From Myxococcota bacterium (GTDB lineage: Bacteria; Myxococcota_C; UBA6777): a stretch of DNA of 17,566 nt. Both the position numbers and the translations under genes were made by a program. Shown piece by piece: positions 8,137 to 16,476 of this stretch; position 1 is the stretch's first letter; every line of letters starts with the position of its first letter. The notes under the pieces are model-generated. The model did no database searches, had not been told where the DNA came from, and was given only the letters and a program-made list of their open reading frames with translations. The stretch is taken from positions 1 to 17,566 of the forward strand of contig JAKLKB010000139.1 in NCBI GenBank assembly GCA_023150835.1, read 5' to 3'.

Positions 8137-11100
8137 ATGAAACAAAGTACATTTTTTGTGTGGGTCGCCTGCTGTTGGCTCGCCCTTGCGCTTACACCCT
8201 CCACAGGGTGCGACAGCCGAGGCGTCGGCAATGGAAATTGTAGCAAAGACGAAGATTGCGCCGTCGGCTTTTGCCGAGACAATGTCTGCACAGGCGGATG
8301 CAAAAGTGACGCCGAGTGCCAAGGCGGAACCTGTCTCAACGGCGTTTGCCAAGGCTCTGGATGTAAAAATAACACAGACTGCCAAAACGGTGCCACCTGC
8401 GCAGACGGACGATGCCTCCCTTGTCAGGCTGACCAACAATGCGATCAAGGCCATGTCTGCGTCGGCGGTACATGCAAAAAAGGCGACTGTCACGGCCCTG
8501 ATAGCGTCTGCCCCGAAGGCCAAGTTTGCAAAAACAACAAATGCTCCCCTTGCGACAACGACGCCGAGTGCGGTGCCGGGCGGATCTGCAAAGAAGGCAA
8601 ATGCGTGGAAGGCTGCCGCGCCGACAAAGACTGCAAAGACGGCAAGTTCTGCAACCCCGCCTCCAACACTTGTGTGATCTGCTTCAAAAACGAACAATGC
8701 CCCGCCGGTGTTTGCGACACCGCCGCCAACCTCTGCCGCGACTGCGTCGAAGACAAAGATTGCAAAAACGGCCAAGTCTGCGATGGAAACCGCTGTGTCG
8801 CTTGCCGCGATGATGCCCGATGTGGCGCTGGTAAAGTCTGCGCCGCTGGGGCCTGCAAAGACGGTGATTGTAAAGAAGACAAAGACTGCAAAGACGGTAA
8901 AGTCTGCAAAGAAAACGTCTGCAAAGGCTGCGACAACGACCGCGATTGCCCCCAAGGCTCGCTCTGTATCAGCGGCGCTTGCAAAAGCGGAAACTGCCGA
9001 GACAACAAAGATTGCGCGGGCGGATTCGTCTGTGTCAACAACAACTGCGGCGCTTGCACCAACGACACACAATGCGGCACCGGCCAGATCTGCGAAAACG
9101 GAAAATGTCGCGCAGGTTGCCGAAAAGACACCGATTGCGCAAACAACCAAAAATGCGATGTCGCCACCAGCACCTGCAAAGGCTGCCTCAAAGACACCGA
9201 TTGCCAAAACGGCCAGATCTGCCGACAAAATACTTGCACAAGCTGTCTCAACAACAACGACTGTCCCGCCGGGTTTATCTGTCTCCAAGGCGCATGCACA
9301 CAAGGCGAATGTCGCAACAGCTCCGAATGTTCCAACGGAAAGATCTGCGTCAACAACAAGTGTGAAGCCTGCACCACCGATAGCCAATGCGACAACGGAA
9401 AGATCTGTGATGCCGGAAAATGCCGCGATGGCTGCCGACAAAATGGAAACTGCCCCGCAGGAAAAGTCTGTGACCCCACCAAACTCACCTGCGAACAATG
9501 CGCCACCAACCAACACTGCCCCAACGGCCAAATCTGTAAAAACAACACCTGCCAAGACTGCGCCACAGACGCCGATTGCTCAAGCGGCCAGATCTGCGAT
9601 GCTTCCTCCAAACGCTGCCGCGATGGTTGCCGCAAAAATGCCGATTGCGCAAACGGCCAAGTCTGCGACACCGCCCAAAGCATCTGCCGCGAATGTCTCG
9701 CCAACAAAGACTGCCCCAATGGCCGTATCTGCAAGCAGTTCCGTTGTGTCGCCTGTACCGACGATGTCGATTGTCAAGATCCTTCCAAGATCTGCGATGG
9801 TACCGGCACTTGCGTCATCGGATGCCGACGCGATAGCCAATGCGCCGCTGGCGAGATCTGCTTCAATAACAAATGCCGCACGGGATGCCGCAACGATAGC
9901 GACTGCACCAACCAGATCTGCGACCCTGCCAGCCTTACCTGCAAAGATTGCACGCTCAACCAACATTGCAAAAACGGCCAAGTCTGCCAACTCAACAAAT
10001 GCGTGGCTTGCACCGCTGACGCACAATGCGGAACAGGTGAGATCTGCGATTCAGGCGCTTGTCGGCCCGGATGTCGCAAAGATGCCGATTGCGCAAACAA
10101 CCAAAAATGCGACCTCACCTCCAATCGCTGCGAAAACTGCGTCTCCAACAGCGACTGTCCCGGCGGTCAGATCTGCCAAAACAACAAATGCCTCCCCTGC
10201 ACCACCGACGCAGAGTGTGGCGCTGGCAAACTTTGCATCAACCAGATCTGTCTCCCCGGAAACTGTCGCACAGACGCCCAATGCACAAACGGCCAAGTTT
10301 GCGTCAACCGCTTCTGTTCCCCCTGCTCTCTCGATAGTCAATGCGGTGCGAATCGTATCTGCCTCAACGGCGCTTGCACCCCCGGGAACTGCAAAAACAA
10401 CAACGATTGCCCCGGCACGGTCTGCAAAAACAACTTCTGTGCCCCCTGCACCACCGACACCGAGTGCAAAACCAACCCCACCGCAGATCGCCTCTGCAGC
10501 ACACCCAGCGGACTCTGTTTCCCCGGAAACTGCCGCACCAACAGCGATTGCTCTGGCACCGATATCTGCGTCGCCTTCAACTGCACCACTTGCCCCACCC
10601 TCCAGTTCTTCACCACAGGCCGACTTGAAACCTATGTCGGTGAAAACTACGCCATCAAGCTCTCTTTCCTCCCCGCCAACGCGCTCCCTTCTCCCACCAA
10701 CTGGCGCATCGTCAACGGCCCTGCTTGGATGCTCTTGAACAAACTCAACGAGTCCGAAGCCGAAATCAAAGGCATCCCCACCCAGTCCACCACCACCACC
10801 GTGTCCGTCGAAGTCGCGGTCGGAAACTGCAAAAATACCACCCAGTTCTCTCTGCGCGTCTACCCCAAACTGGTCTCCCGCATCACCAACTACCTCACCG
10901 GCAGCAGCACCACCCGCGTTGCCAACCCCGGAACCACCATCGATGGCGGAAAAGCCCCCTTTAGCTGCCGATTCTACACAGGTGACGGACGAGGCATCCT
11001 GCCCTCTTTCATGTACACAGGCGGAACCTTCGGCATCTTTGGTGTGACACTCGACGCAAATGACGCAACCAACTGCACCTTGCTTGGTCAACCCAACCAA

Positions 11101-11787
11101 AACACCAACGACCCCGGAACCTACGGCTTTATCATGATCGTCCAAGATGCCCTCGGACAAGAAGTCGAACTCCCCATCGTCTACAACAACGGAAACTGCA
11201 ACACCGCCGCTCGAAACAGCAACGGTCGGTGCAACTGTAGTAGCTCCAACAACGGCAACCTCCCCGAACTCAATATCCAGCCCGCCAGCGAAGTGACCAC
11301 CGTCCCCGTCAAAACCGCAGGCGGCAGCTACTCCTACAGCCTCCGCTATCCTAGCGGATACGTCCACGCCACCAAACTCATCGGACGCACCCCCAACCCC
11401 GCCGGAACCTCTAGCTGTTTCTACTCCGTTGAGCTTTCCATGTATAGCTCTCCCCTCAACGGAAAAGACCTTGGCAACGGCCAAACCGACCTCGTCTGCT
11501 CCACCAACTCCCCCGCTGCGGTCTGCCTTGATTGCCCTGCTGGATGCACCGATTGCAATGACGGCTTCTGTCGCGGCGGATTCACCGCCTCTTTGCCCGT
11601 CTGCTCCTCCCCCAACGCCGAAGTCACCCAAGACCTCCGCGTACGCTCCCACACACCCATCCGCAACAACGCCCCCGCCTTCCAGTTCTTTATGCTCCAA
11701 TACCAATCCAGCGTCTACGACACCCTCGGCAACTTCAACCGCACCGAAAACATCGCAAGCTGCGTTATCACCGTCCTCGAAAAATAA
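8137..11787 (+). CDS. Cys-rich repeat lipoprotein with Ig-like C-terminus
   Basis: This is a predicted exported lipoprotein of 1216 residues. ATG 8137 is preceded by GAGGAAAG. The signal peptide ends in the lipobox STGC with Cys25 as lipid anchor and Asp at +2. Residues 35-816 hold 37 tandem modules by my count, each with four cysteines in the pattern C-x4/5-C-x3/8-C-x4/6-C, typified by CKNDKDC-NGQVC-NNKC-type sequence. That gives about 148 cysteines, probably all in disulfides. Modules are about 20 residues and resemble Dickkopf-N-like or myxobacterial Cys-rich repeats. They are joined by alternating two- and three-residue linkers with a three-module higher order in the second half. Residues 829-910 look like a putative Ig (He_PIG/cadherin-like) domain, a second such domain seems to follow (910-1015), and the last 200 residues include another Cys cluster. 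A surface stalk or adhesin role is inference; no enzyme motif is visible. The gene stands alone. Confidence 0.85.
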   Translation: MKQSTFFVWVACCWLALALTPSTGCDSRGVGNGNCSKDEDCAVGFCRDNVCTGGCKSDAECQGGTCLNGVCQGSGCKNNTDCQNGATCADGRCLPCQADQQCDQGHVCVGGTCKKGDCHGPDSVCPEGQVCKNNKCSPCDNDAECGAGRICKEGKCVEGCRADKDCKDGKFCNPASNTCVICFKNEQCPAGVCDTAANLCRDCVEDKDCKNGQVCDGNRCVACRDDARCGAGKVCAAGACKDGDCKEDKDCKDGKVCKENVCKGCDNDRDCPQGSLCISGACKSGNCRDNKDCAGGFVCVNNNCGACTNDTQCGTGQICENGKCRAGCRKDTDCANNQKCDVATSTCKGCLKDTDCQNGQICRQNTCTSCLNNNDCPAGFICLQGACTQGECRNSSECSNGKICVNNKCEACTTDSQCDNGKICDAGKCRDGCRQNGNCPAGKVCDPTKLTCEQCATNQHCPNGQICKNNTCQDCATDADCSSGQICDASSKRCRDGCRKNADCANGQVCDTAQSICRECLANKDCPNGRICKQFRCVACTDDVDCQDPSKICDGTGTCVIGCRRDSQCAAGEICFNNKCRTGCRNDSDCTNQICDPASLTCKDCTLNQHCKNGQVCQLNKCVACTADAQCGTGEICDSGACRPGCRKDADCANNQKCDLTSNRCENCVSNSDCPGGQICQNNKCLPCTTDAECGAGKLCINQICLPGNCRTDAQCTNGQVCVNRFCSPCSLDSQCGANRICLNGACTPGNCKNNNDCPGTVCKNNFCAPCTTDTECKTNPTADRLCSTPSGLCFPGNCRTNSDCSGTDICVAFNCTTCPTLQFFTTGRLETYVGENYAIKLSFLPANALPSPTNWRIVNGPAWMLLNKLNESEAEIKGIPTQSTTTTVSVEVAVGNCKNTTQFSLRVYPKLVSRITNYLTGSSTTRVANPGTTIDGGKAPFSCRFYTGDGRGILPSFMYTGGTFGIFGVTLDANDATNCTLLGQPNQNTNDPGTYGFIMIVQDALGQEVELPIVYNNGNCNTAARNSNGRCNCSSSNNGNLPELNIQPASEVTTVPVKTAGGSYSYSLRYPSGYVHATKLIGRTPNPAGTSSCFYSVELSMYSSPLNGKDLGNGQTDLVCSTNSPAAVCLDCPAGCTDCNDGFCRGGFTASLPVCSSPNAEVTQDLRVRSHTPIRNNAPAFQFFMLQYQSSVYDTLGNFNRTENIASCVITVLEK
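8239..10584 (+). repeat. array of 37 four-cysteine modules inside the lipoprotein gene
   Basis: The DNA repeats at about 60-bp spacing, with recurring words such as GGCCAGATCTGC (near 9082, 9212, 9587) and AGATCTG in many modules. Repeat units differ in length and linker, and the pattern is set by protein sequence in frame, so this is a coding repeat and not a CRISPR array. The recurring words suggest duplication of module groups followed by divergence. Confidence 0.85.
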
Positions 11788-12240
11788 TCTACACCTCCCC
11801 ACCTTCCCACACACGCCTGCTTTCCCACTCTTCGATCCACATCAAACGCTCTTGGGGGCGCTGCCCCCAAACCCCCGCAGGGGAAAAGGTTTCCCCTGAC
11901 CCCGCCCACCAAGGTTCCCCTCGACCCCACACAACAACCAACACAGCGCCTGTTCTCTATCCAAACCCCCGTGTTCGCGAACGCCCAAGCGACGGAGTCG
12001 TAGGAAATCCGCAGGGTGCGTGATCGTAAAACGTAGGGCCAGCCCCCCGTGGCTGCCCAACCACAGGGCAGTTACAGCAGATCGCACCTACCCTTCGATC
12101 ACACATCTTTCGGATATCGTATCATGGTTTGAAAAACCCGTGATCGTTTCGCCGATACGGGGTCAAGGGAGCCGCGCTAAGGCAGTGGGGTGTGGGGTGA
12201 CACCCCACGAAGACGAACCAACCGCGTCAGTCCTATCCGA
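11788..12240. repeat. cluster of palindromic repeats between convergent genes
   Basis: This 450-bp gene-free gap lies between the lipoprotein and transglycosylase genes. It holds TTGGGGGC/GCCCCCAA with a three-base loop (11852-11870), GGGGAAA/TTTCCCC (11880-11896), a block at 11969-12001 resembling 25-57, a GTAGGG-CAGCC..GGCTGCCCA unit at about 12032-12070 related to 5691-5720, and GTGGGGT/ACCCCAC (12192-12208) next to GGGGTCAAGGG, which also occurs at 93-102. Any of the hairpins could help end transcription, but none has a T-tract. Confidence 0.65.
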
Positions 12241-14700
12241 TCAAAAGTCGATATTTTTTCCGACGCGAACAGCGACCGAGGTGGGGGGTGTGGGAAGGGT
12301 TTGGTTGTAGAGGTAGTTGTAGATGACGTAGGTGCGAAAGACGCGCTTAACGTAGTTTCGGGTTTCTTGGAAGGGGATCTCTTCGACGAACTCGTCGACA
12401 GAGACGTTGTGGTGGTTTTTGAGCCAGACGGCGACGCGGTGGGGGCCTGCGTTGTAAGCGGCAGCGGCAAGCATCACATGGGATTGAAATTTTTCGAGAA
12501 GCTGGCCGAGATACCAGCAACCCATCTTGATGTTGGTGGGGGGGTGGTAGAGGTCGCGTAGGCGAAAGTCGTCCAACTTGATACGATCAGCGATCTTGTA
12601 GGCTGTTTTGGGGATGATCTGCATTAAGCCGAAGGCATCGGCCCAAGAGCGGATACGGATGCGGAAAAGACTTTCTTCGCGGGTGATGGCCCACGCAAAA
12701 GCAAAGGGAACGCCCGATTGACGGCTTTCATGGCTCAACTCGTCATGATACGCCAGCGGATAACGGATGCGAAAGCTTTGATCGGGTGTCAGGCGCGGAG
12801 GTTTGTTCACCTTGGTTTGCAGATGAAAAGACAGCAACACACCCGGATGATAGGCTTTTTTTGAATAAAGCCAGCGGATGGTTTCGAGGATATGCGGCTT
12901 GGAGCGTTGGATGGCCCACCGAGCAGAAGTCATCTCACGCACAGCATCCTGATCAAGACCCAAATAATCGAAAATTTGTGCGCGTTGAAAGGCTTTACAG
13001 CTTCGGCTTTTTCCGCCTTTGCAAGAAGGAGGGAGACTTGGGAAAGCCACTTGGGACGAGATCTCTTGTTGAGCGATCCGCGCAAGGTTGCGGAACAAAT
13101 CGTTCTGATCGGCGTTATCGGCGTTTTCCGAAAGCGTGGTGGTATAACCGACTTGTTTTCGGTCAAGCGTCGCCTTTTGCATCGCCTGCTCGACGCGGCG
13201 CAAACGTTCTTGTTCGCGCTTGTTCAACAGAGACTTGCGTTTGATCGCAGGGGGAGCATGGTGTGTGCAAGAGTAGGATTGATGGTGTTCTTGGATCTGA
13301 TCTTCGAGGACATACAAGCGATGCTGTGAAAGCACACCGTAGTAAGTGAGCGGAGCGACGCTGGCGATGCGACTATAATACGACTTCGCCTGATCCCACT
13401 GGCCGAGTTGTTCGTAGGATCGCCCGATCCAATAACTCACCTGCCCGCCGATGGACGCACCGCGTTTGGTTCGTCCCCACTTTTTGAACCCTGCGATCGC
13501 GGCCTTGTATTCGCCTTCACGAAACAGCGTCCACAACTTGAACCATTCCAACGCTTGAAGATTCTTTTGTTCTTCGGGATACACCTGTAGGTATTCTTCG
13601 ATCATCTGGCGCGCTTTGGCGTATTTTTGCAAGCGCATCGCCATCCAAATCAACCGATACGCCGCCTCTTTCGCCGATTCAGATTCAGGCTCTCGCTCCA
13701 CAAAAGCATGGAGATGTTCCAGACCACGCTCAAAGGCCCCTGTTTCCGAATAAGCCTGACCGAGCATCTTGTAAGCAGAACGGCGCAAAGCAACGTTGCT
13801 CGTGCGTTTCGCAAGCCCTTCGAGCAAAGGGATCGCCTCTTTGTGCCGACGCATCGACATCAACGCACGCGCTCGCCATTTTTCCATAGTTTCGATCTGC
13901 ATCGGATCGGGTTTTGGGGCTTTTTGCAGCGCTGCGATCTTTTGCTGAATCTCGGGCAACGCACGCCTCGGCTGCGAACGGGACAACCGATACAACCGAA
14001 ACGATGCCTCTTCTTCGTTCCATGTATGGGGCGGGATCTTGCCTTCTTTCGACCACGCCGCCAAAAGCTGCTCGGCTCGCACAGCCTCGCCTCGATGCGG
14101 ATACTCCAACGCAAACAGACGCATCGCTTTGGCTGCCTCTTTGATATCGCTGCGTTTGAGATGGCCTTCTGCAAGCCACCACAACAGACGTCTTCGCCCC
14201 CCATACGGCCCTGCGTACGGCAACAACGACTGCAACAGATCCGTATAAGCCTTCCAATCTTCGGCTTTTCGCAACGACACGATCAGTTCGTTGCGGATCT
14301 TCCGCTTCATTGCAACGCTGCGATACTCTTTTAACGTCGCTTGGTACGTCGCCGCTGCTTCTTTATGCAAACCCGCTAACGTCTGCGACTTGGCAAGGTA
14401 CTCATACACATAATCCCGATACAGCGTGTTGTCTTTTAAGGCCCGCACAAACCATTGCGCAGCCTCACGAGGTCTCTGCCGCCGCAGCGCCAGATGGCCC
14501 GCAAAATACGCCATCTGTGCTTGTTGTTCTTTCCATCGCGACACAGACTCTCTTCGCCCCTTGTGACGGCCCGCTGCGATCTCTGCATACCAAGCAGCCT
14601 GATCCACACGCCCTTCACGCGCCGCTTTGTACGCAGCCGTATCCACCGACTCCGTACCCACCCATTGCAACAACCACAAAAAAACGATGCTTGTACTCAT
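12241..14700 (-). CDS. slt: Slt-type lytic transglycosylase
   Basis: This is a predicted periplasmic murein transglycosylase of 819 residues, which cleaves the MurNAc-GlcNAc bond to form 1,6-anhydro products. The C-terminal SLT domain is unmistakable: AITREES with probable catalytic Glu676, GLMQIIP (691-697) and AAYNAGPHRV (from 747). The first 600 residues are helical repeats (TPR-like), in keeping with the ring-shaped superhelix of Slt70 but longer than the roughly 620-residue mature E. coli enzyme. The start is ATG 14700 with GGGAG seven bases upstream; a longer frame from 14850 has no ribosome site. The N-terminus (STSIVFLWLLQWVG) is hydrophobic but lacks the usual basic residue, so it is a weak signal peptide. 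Around residues 550-560 a short Pro/Cys/Gly-rich segment (FPSLPPSCKGGKSRSC) breaks the helical pattern and is encoded by a palindrome-like sequence. The gene is divergent from the ligase gene. Confidence 0.92.
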   Translation of the reverse strand: MSTSIVFLWLLQWVGTESVDTAAYKAAREGRVDQAAWYAEIAAGRHKGRRESVSRWKEQQAQMAYFAGHLALRRQRPREAAQWFVRALKDNTLYRDYVYEYLAKSQTLAGLHKEAAATYQATLKEYRSVAMKRKIRNELIVSLRKAEDWKAYTDLLQSLLPYAGPYGGRRRLLWWLAEGHLKRSDIKEAAKAMRLFALEYPHRGEAVRAEQLLAAWSKEGKIPPHTWNEEEASFRLYRLSRSQPRRALPEIQQKIAALQKAPKPDPMQIETMEKWRARALMSMRRHKEAIPLLEGLAKRTSNVALRRSAYKMLGQAYSETGAFERGLEHLHAFVEREPESESAKEAAYRLIWMAMRLQKYAKARQMIEEYLQVYPEEQKNLQALEWFKLWTLFREGEYKAAIAGFKKWGRTKRGASIGGQVSYWIGRSYEQLGQWDQAKSYYSRIASVAPLTYYGVLSQHRLYVLEDQIQEHHQSYSCTHHAPPAIKRKSLLNKREQERLRRVEQAMQKATLDRKQVGYTTTLSENADNADQNDLFRNLARIAQQEISSQVAFPSLPPSCKGGKSRSCKAFQRAQIFDYLGLDQDAVREMTSARWAIQRSKPHILETIRWLYSKKAYHPGVLLSFHLQTKVNKPPRLTPDQSFRIRYPLAYHDELSHESRQSGVPFAFAWAITREESLFRIRIRSWADAFGLMQIIPKTAYKIADRIKLDDFRLRDLYHPPTNIKMGCWYLGQLLEKFQSHVMLAAAAYNAGPHRVAVWLKNHHNVSVDEFVEEIPFQETRNYVKRVFRTYVIYNYLYNQTLPTPPTSVAVRVGKNIDF
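13005..13040. repeat. possible palindromic insertion within slt
   Basis: On the minus strand the DNA reads CTCCCTCCTTCTTGCAAAGG followed by CGG, an imperfect palindrome around TTGCAA of the type seen in small dispersed repeats. It encodes LPPSCKGG in frame in an otherwise helical, Cys-poor region. No second copy is visible in this window, so the call is tentative. Confidence 0.3.
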
Positions 14701-15007
14701 ATTGTTTCTCCCGATGACCACGCTCTTGTAGGCGTTGGCCCTCCACCGCTTCGCGCTATTCCTTCGATGCGATGGGGAAGATGACCGTGGTGTGTCTGCA
14801 ACTTTTTCTACACACGAAAAAAAGGCATACACTTGACAAAGATGGACCACATACCATCACAAAGCAAGATTTCCGAAAGACTTGCGCCGCCTTTGCGTAT
14901 GTGGCATCTTGTTCTTCCACATACGCAACTTGACCGTGCGGGCCGCTCCCCACATACCACCTCCCCTCAATGTTCCTTTTTTCTCTCGACCATCGGAGAT
15001 TTTTTCC
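14701..15007. promoter_or_regulatory. divergent slt / ligase control region with CCACATAC motifs
   Basis: CCACATAC occurs in direct orientation at 14847, 14917 and 14950 and inverted at 14897-14904. The inverted copy and the 14917 copy form a perfect 12-bp inverted repeat, TTGCGTATGTGG (14893-14904) and CCACATACGCAA (14917-14928), with a 12-base loop. TTGACC (14930-14935) is followed after 17 bases by CATACC (14953-14958), a possible but weak promoter for the ligase gene whose -10 lies in the third motif. TTGACA at 14833 lacks a good -10. This could be a multi-site operator or an RNA hairpin in the leader. Confidence 0.45.
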
Positions 15008-16318
15008 ATGACCGTCGCGCATCCCCCTTCTTCGGCTCCTTCGGCTGATGCTCTCGCTGAAACACTTGATGAATTGGCAGAGGCGTTCACCGCACGATTC
15101 CCTGAAACCTTGCGTGGCCCACGCACCATCGGGCGCGAAGCCGAATACCCGATGGTTTGGCCTGACGGTCAAGCTGCGGATATCCGAGGACTTTGGCCGC
15201 TGCTGATGGAAGACGGCGATCTCAACCCCCTGCGCGAAGGCGATCTGATCGTGGGCCTCGAAGGAGCGTCCTACAGCTACTCGATGGAAGTCGGGTGGGG
15301 AACGATCGAAATGATCACCGAACCCTGCAACGATCTTCACGCCCTCAAGGCCCTTCACGAAACCGCGATGGCTCGGCTGTTGACGGCGGCCAAACGATAC
15401 GGATGCTTGATCCTTGGCTACGGCATCCAGCCGCTCACCCCCCAAAGCGAAGCCCTGATGTCCCCCAAAAAACGCTATCACGTCCTCCACGACGTGATCG
15501 GCACGACTTGGCAGTGGTTCACCACAACAGCCAGCGACCAAGCGCAGATCGATATCACCCGCCACGAACTGATCCCCCTGCTCAATCTCACCAATCTGCT
15601 TTGCCCTGTGGTGATCGCCTTTTGCGCCAACTCTCCGATCTACGGAGGCCACGAAAGCGGCTGGATCAGCTCGCGTGAAGGCACGATGGGCCAGATCCAC
15701 GCCAGTAGCCACCGCCACGGTATGCCTGCCCGCGCCATGCGCGATCCGCTCGATTGGATCGAAACACTCGCCCAACAAGAATTTCTCGTCCGTAAACAAG
15801 ACGGCGTCTACATCCCACAATCCGGCACATTCATCGACTACCTGCGCCAACATGGGCCTCGCTTCGATGATTTCTTGATGCACGAACATTACATCTGGAA
15901 CAGCGGTCGCCCGCGTTGCGCCCACGCTACCATCGAACTCCGCTCCGCTTGCCAACAACCTTGGGCCGAACACTTCGCCAACAGCGCCCTTGGTCTCGGC
16001 CTGATCGAAGCAGGAAAAACCCTCCTTCCTTGGCTTGAAACCAAACTCCACGATGCTTTGTGGCCTGCCATGCGCGATTATCATCAACGTGTCCTTCGCC
16101 AAGGCATCCAAGCATCCGAACCCTTCGATGGTTTGCTCGAAGGCGTCCTCCAACACGCCCACGATGCCCTTTTGGCCCGTGGTTTCGGCGAAGATATCTA
16201 TCTCGCCCCACTTTACCGACGACTCCAACAACGCCGTAGCCCCGGCCACGACGCCATCGAAGCCTACCGACGCGGCGGATGGGATGCCCTACGCGAACAA
16301 CTCACCTGCAATCTCTAA
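15008..16318 (+). CDS. glutamate-cysteine ligase family protein (GCS2)
   Basis: This 436-residue cytoplasmic protein fits the carboxylate-amine ligase (GCS2) fold, the plant/proteobacterial type of glutamate-cysteine ligase, which joins Glu and Cys using ATP as the first step of glutathione synthesis. Supporting blocks are IGREAEYPMV (41-50, acidic metal-binding pair), the TASDQAQID region (about residue 178 on), a WISSREG region, and SGTFIDYL followed by a HATIELRSACQQPW segment, which matches the family's conserved RPR--iE-R--D-QP end. The start is ATG 15008 with GGAG nine bases upstream. No glutathione synthetase is nearby, so the product could instead feed another thiol or amide pathway; EgtA (ergothioneine) is an alternative. 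Its stop codon lies within a small palindrome next to a MITE. Confidence 0.75.
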   Translation: MTVAHPPSSAPSADALAETLDELAEAFTARFPETLRGPRTIGREAEYPMVWPDGQAADIRGLWPLLMEDGDLNPLREGDLIVGLEGASYSYSMEVGWGTIEMITEPCNDLHALKALHETAMARLLTAAKRYGCLILGYGIQPLTPQSEALMSPKKRYHVLHDVIGTTWQWFTTTASDQAQIDITRHELIPLLNLTNLLCPVVIAFCANSPIYGGHESGWISSREGTMGQIHASSHRHGMPARAMRDPLDWIETLAQQEFLVRKQDGVYIPQSGTFIDYLRQHGPRFDDFLMHEHYIWNSGRPRCAHATIELRSACQQPWAEHFANSALGLGLIEAGKTLLPWLETKLHDALWPAMRDYHQRVLRQGIQASEPFDGLLEGVLQHAHDALLARGFGEDIYLAPLYRRLQQRRSPGHDAIEAYRRGGWDALREQLTCNL

Positions 16319-16334
16319 GTCCTCATAGGACTTA
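16316..16334. repeat. hairpin spanning the ligase stop codon
   Basis: TAAGTCCT (16316-16323) pairs perfectly with AGGACTTA (16327-16334) around the three bases CAT. The left arm begins with the TAA stop of the ligase gene. The right arm is the start of the adjacent MITE. The left arm matches the other end of a MITE copy, so it may be a remnant of a neighbouring copy. Confidence 0.55.
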
Positions 16335-16441
16335 CGCAGTTCGATACGAAAAAGGCCTATGTTCGGGCGTGGGCGGTTCGCGAACCGCCCCTACAACGTT
16401 CTGATATCTCAGGGTTTCCCTTTTCAACTGCGTAAGTCCTA
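16326..16441. mobile_element. 116-bp MITE with perfect terminal inverted repeats
   Basis: TAGGACTTACGCAGTT (16326-16341) and AACTGCGTAAGTCCTA (16426-16441) are perfect reverse complements. If the outermost TA is read as a target duplication, the inverted repeat is 14 bp (GGACTTACGCAGTT) flanked by TA, the target used by IS630/Tc1-mariner transposases. The centre holds a perfect 20-bp palindrome, GGGCGGTTCGCGAACCGCCC (16371-16390). There is no coding capacity, so mobilisation would need a transposase elsewhere. It sits 35 bp upstream of the transporter start and may have displaced or supplied its promoter. Confidence 0.8.
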
Positions 16442-16476
16442 CCAAAGAAGAAACAAAAAGAAAGAACGCGGATCGC

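Noticed and set aside
8116-9555. Long antisense open frames across the Cys-rich gene (also 8490-9734 and 10051-11814 minus, and 8708-10738 plus in another frame)
   Set aside because: They mirror the repeated TGC/GAC-rich codons of the lipoprotein gene, show low-complexity Ala/Val/Ser or Gln/Ser composition, and have no family motifs or convincing ribosome sites.
8239-10584. Possible CRISPR or minisatellite array
   Set aside because: Units vary in length and sequence and keep the protein frame and cysteine pattern; no constant repeat with unique spacers is present.
11852-11896. Intrinsic terminators after the lipoprotein gene
   Set aside because: The stems are strong, but no T-tract follows either of them on the plus strand, and they resemble the dispersed palindromes, so they are listed as repeats.
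14756-16249. 497-residue antisense frame opposite the ligase gene
   Set aside because: The plus-strand frame has clear family motifs and a ribosome site; the antisense product is His/Asp/Gly-rich with no recognisable fold.
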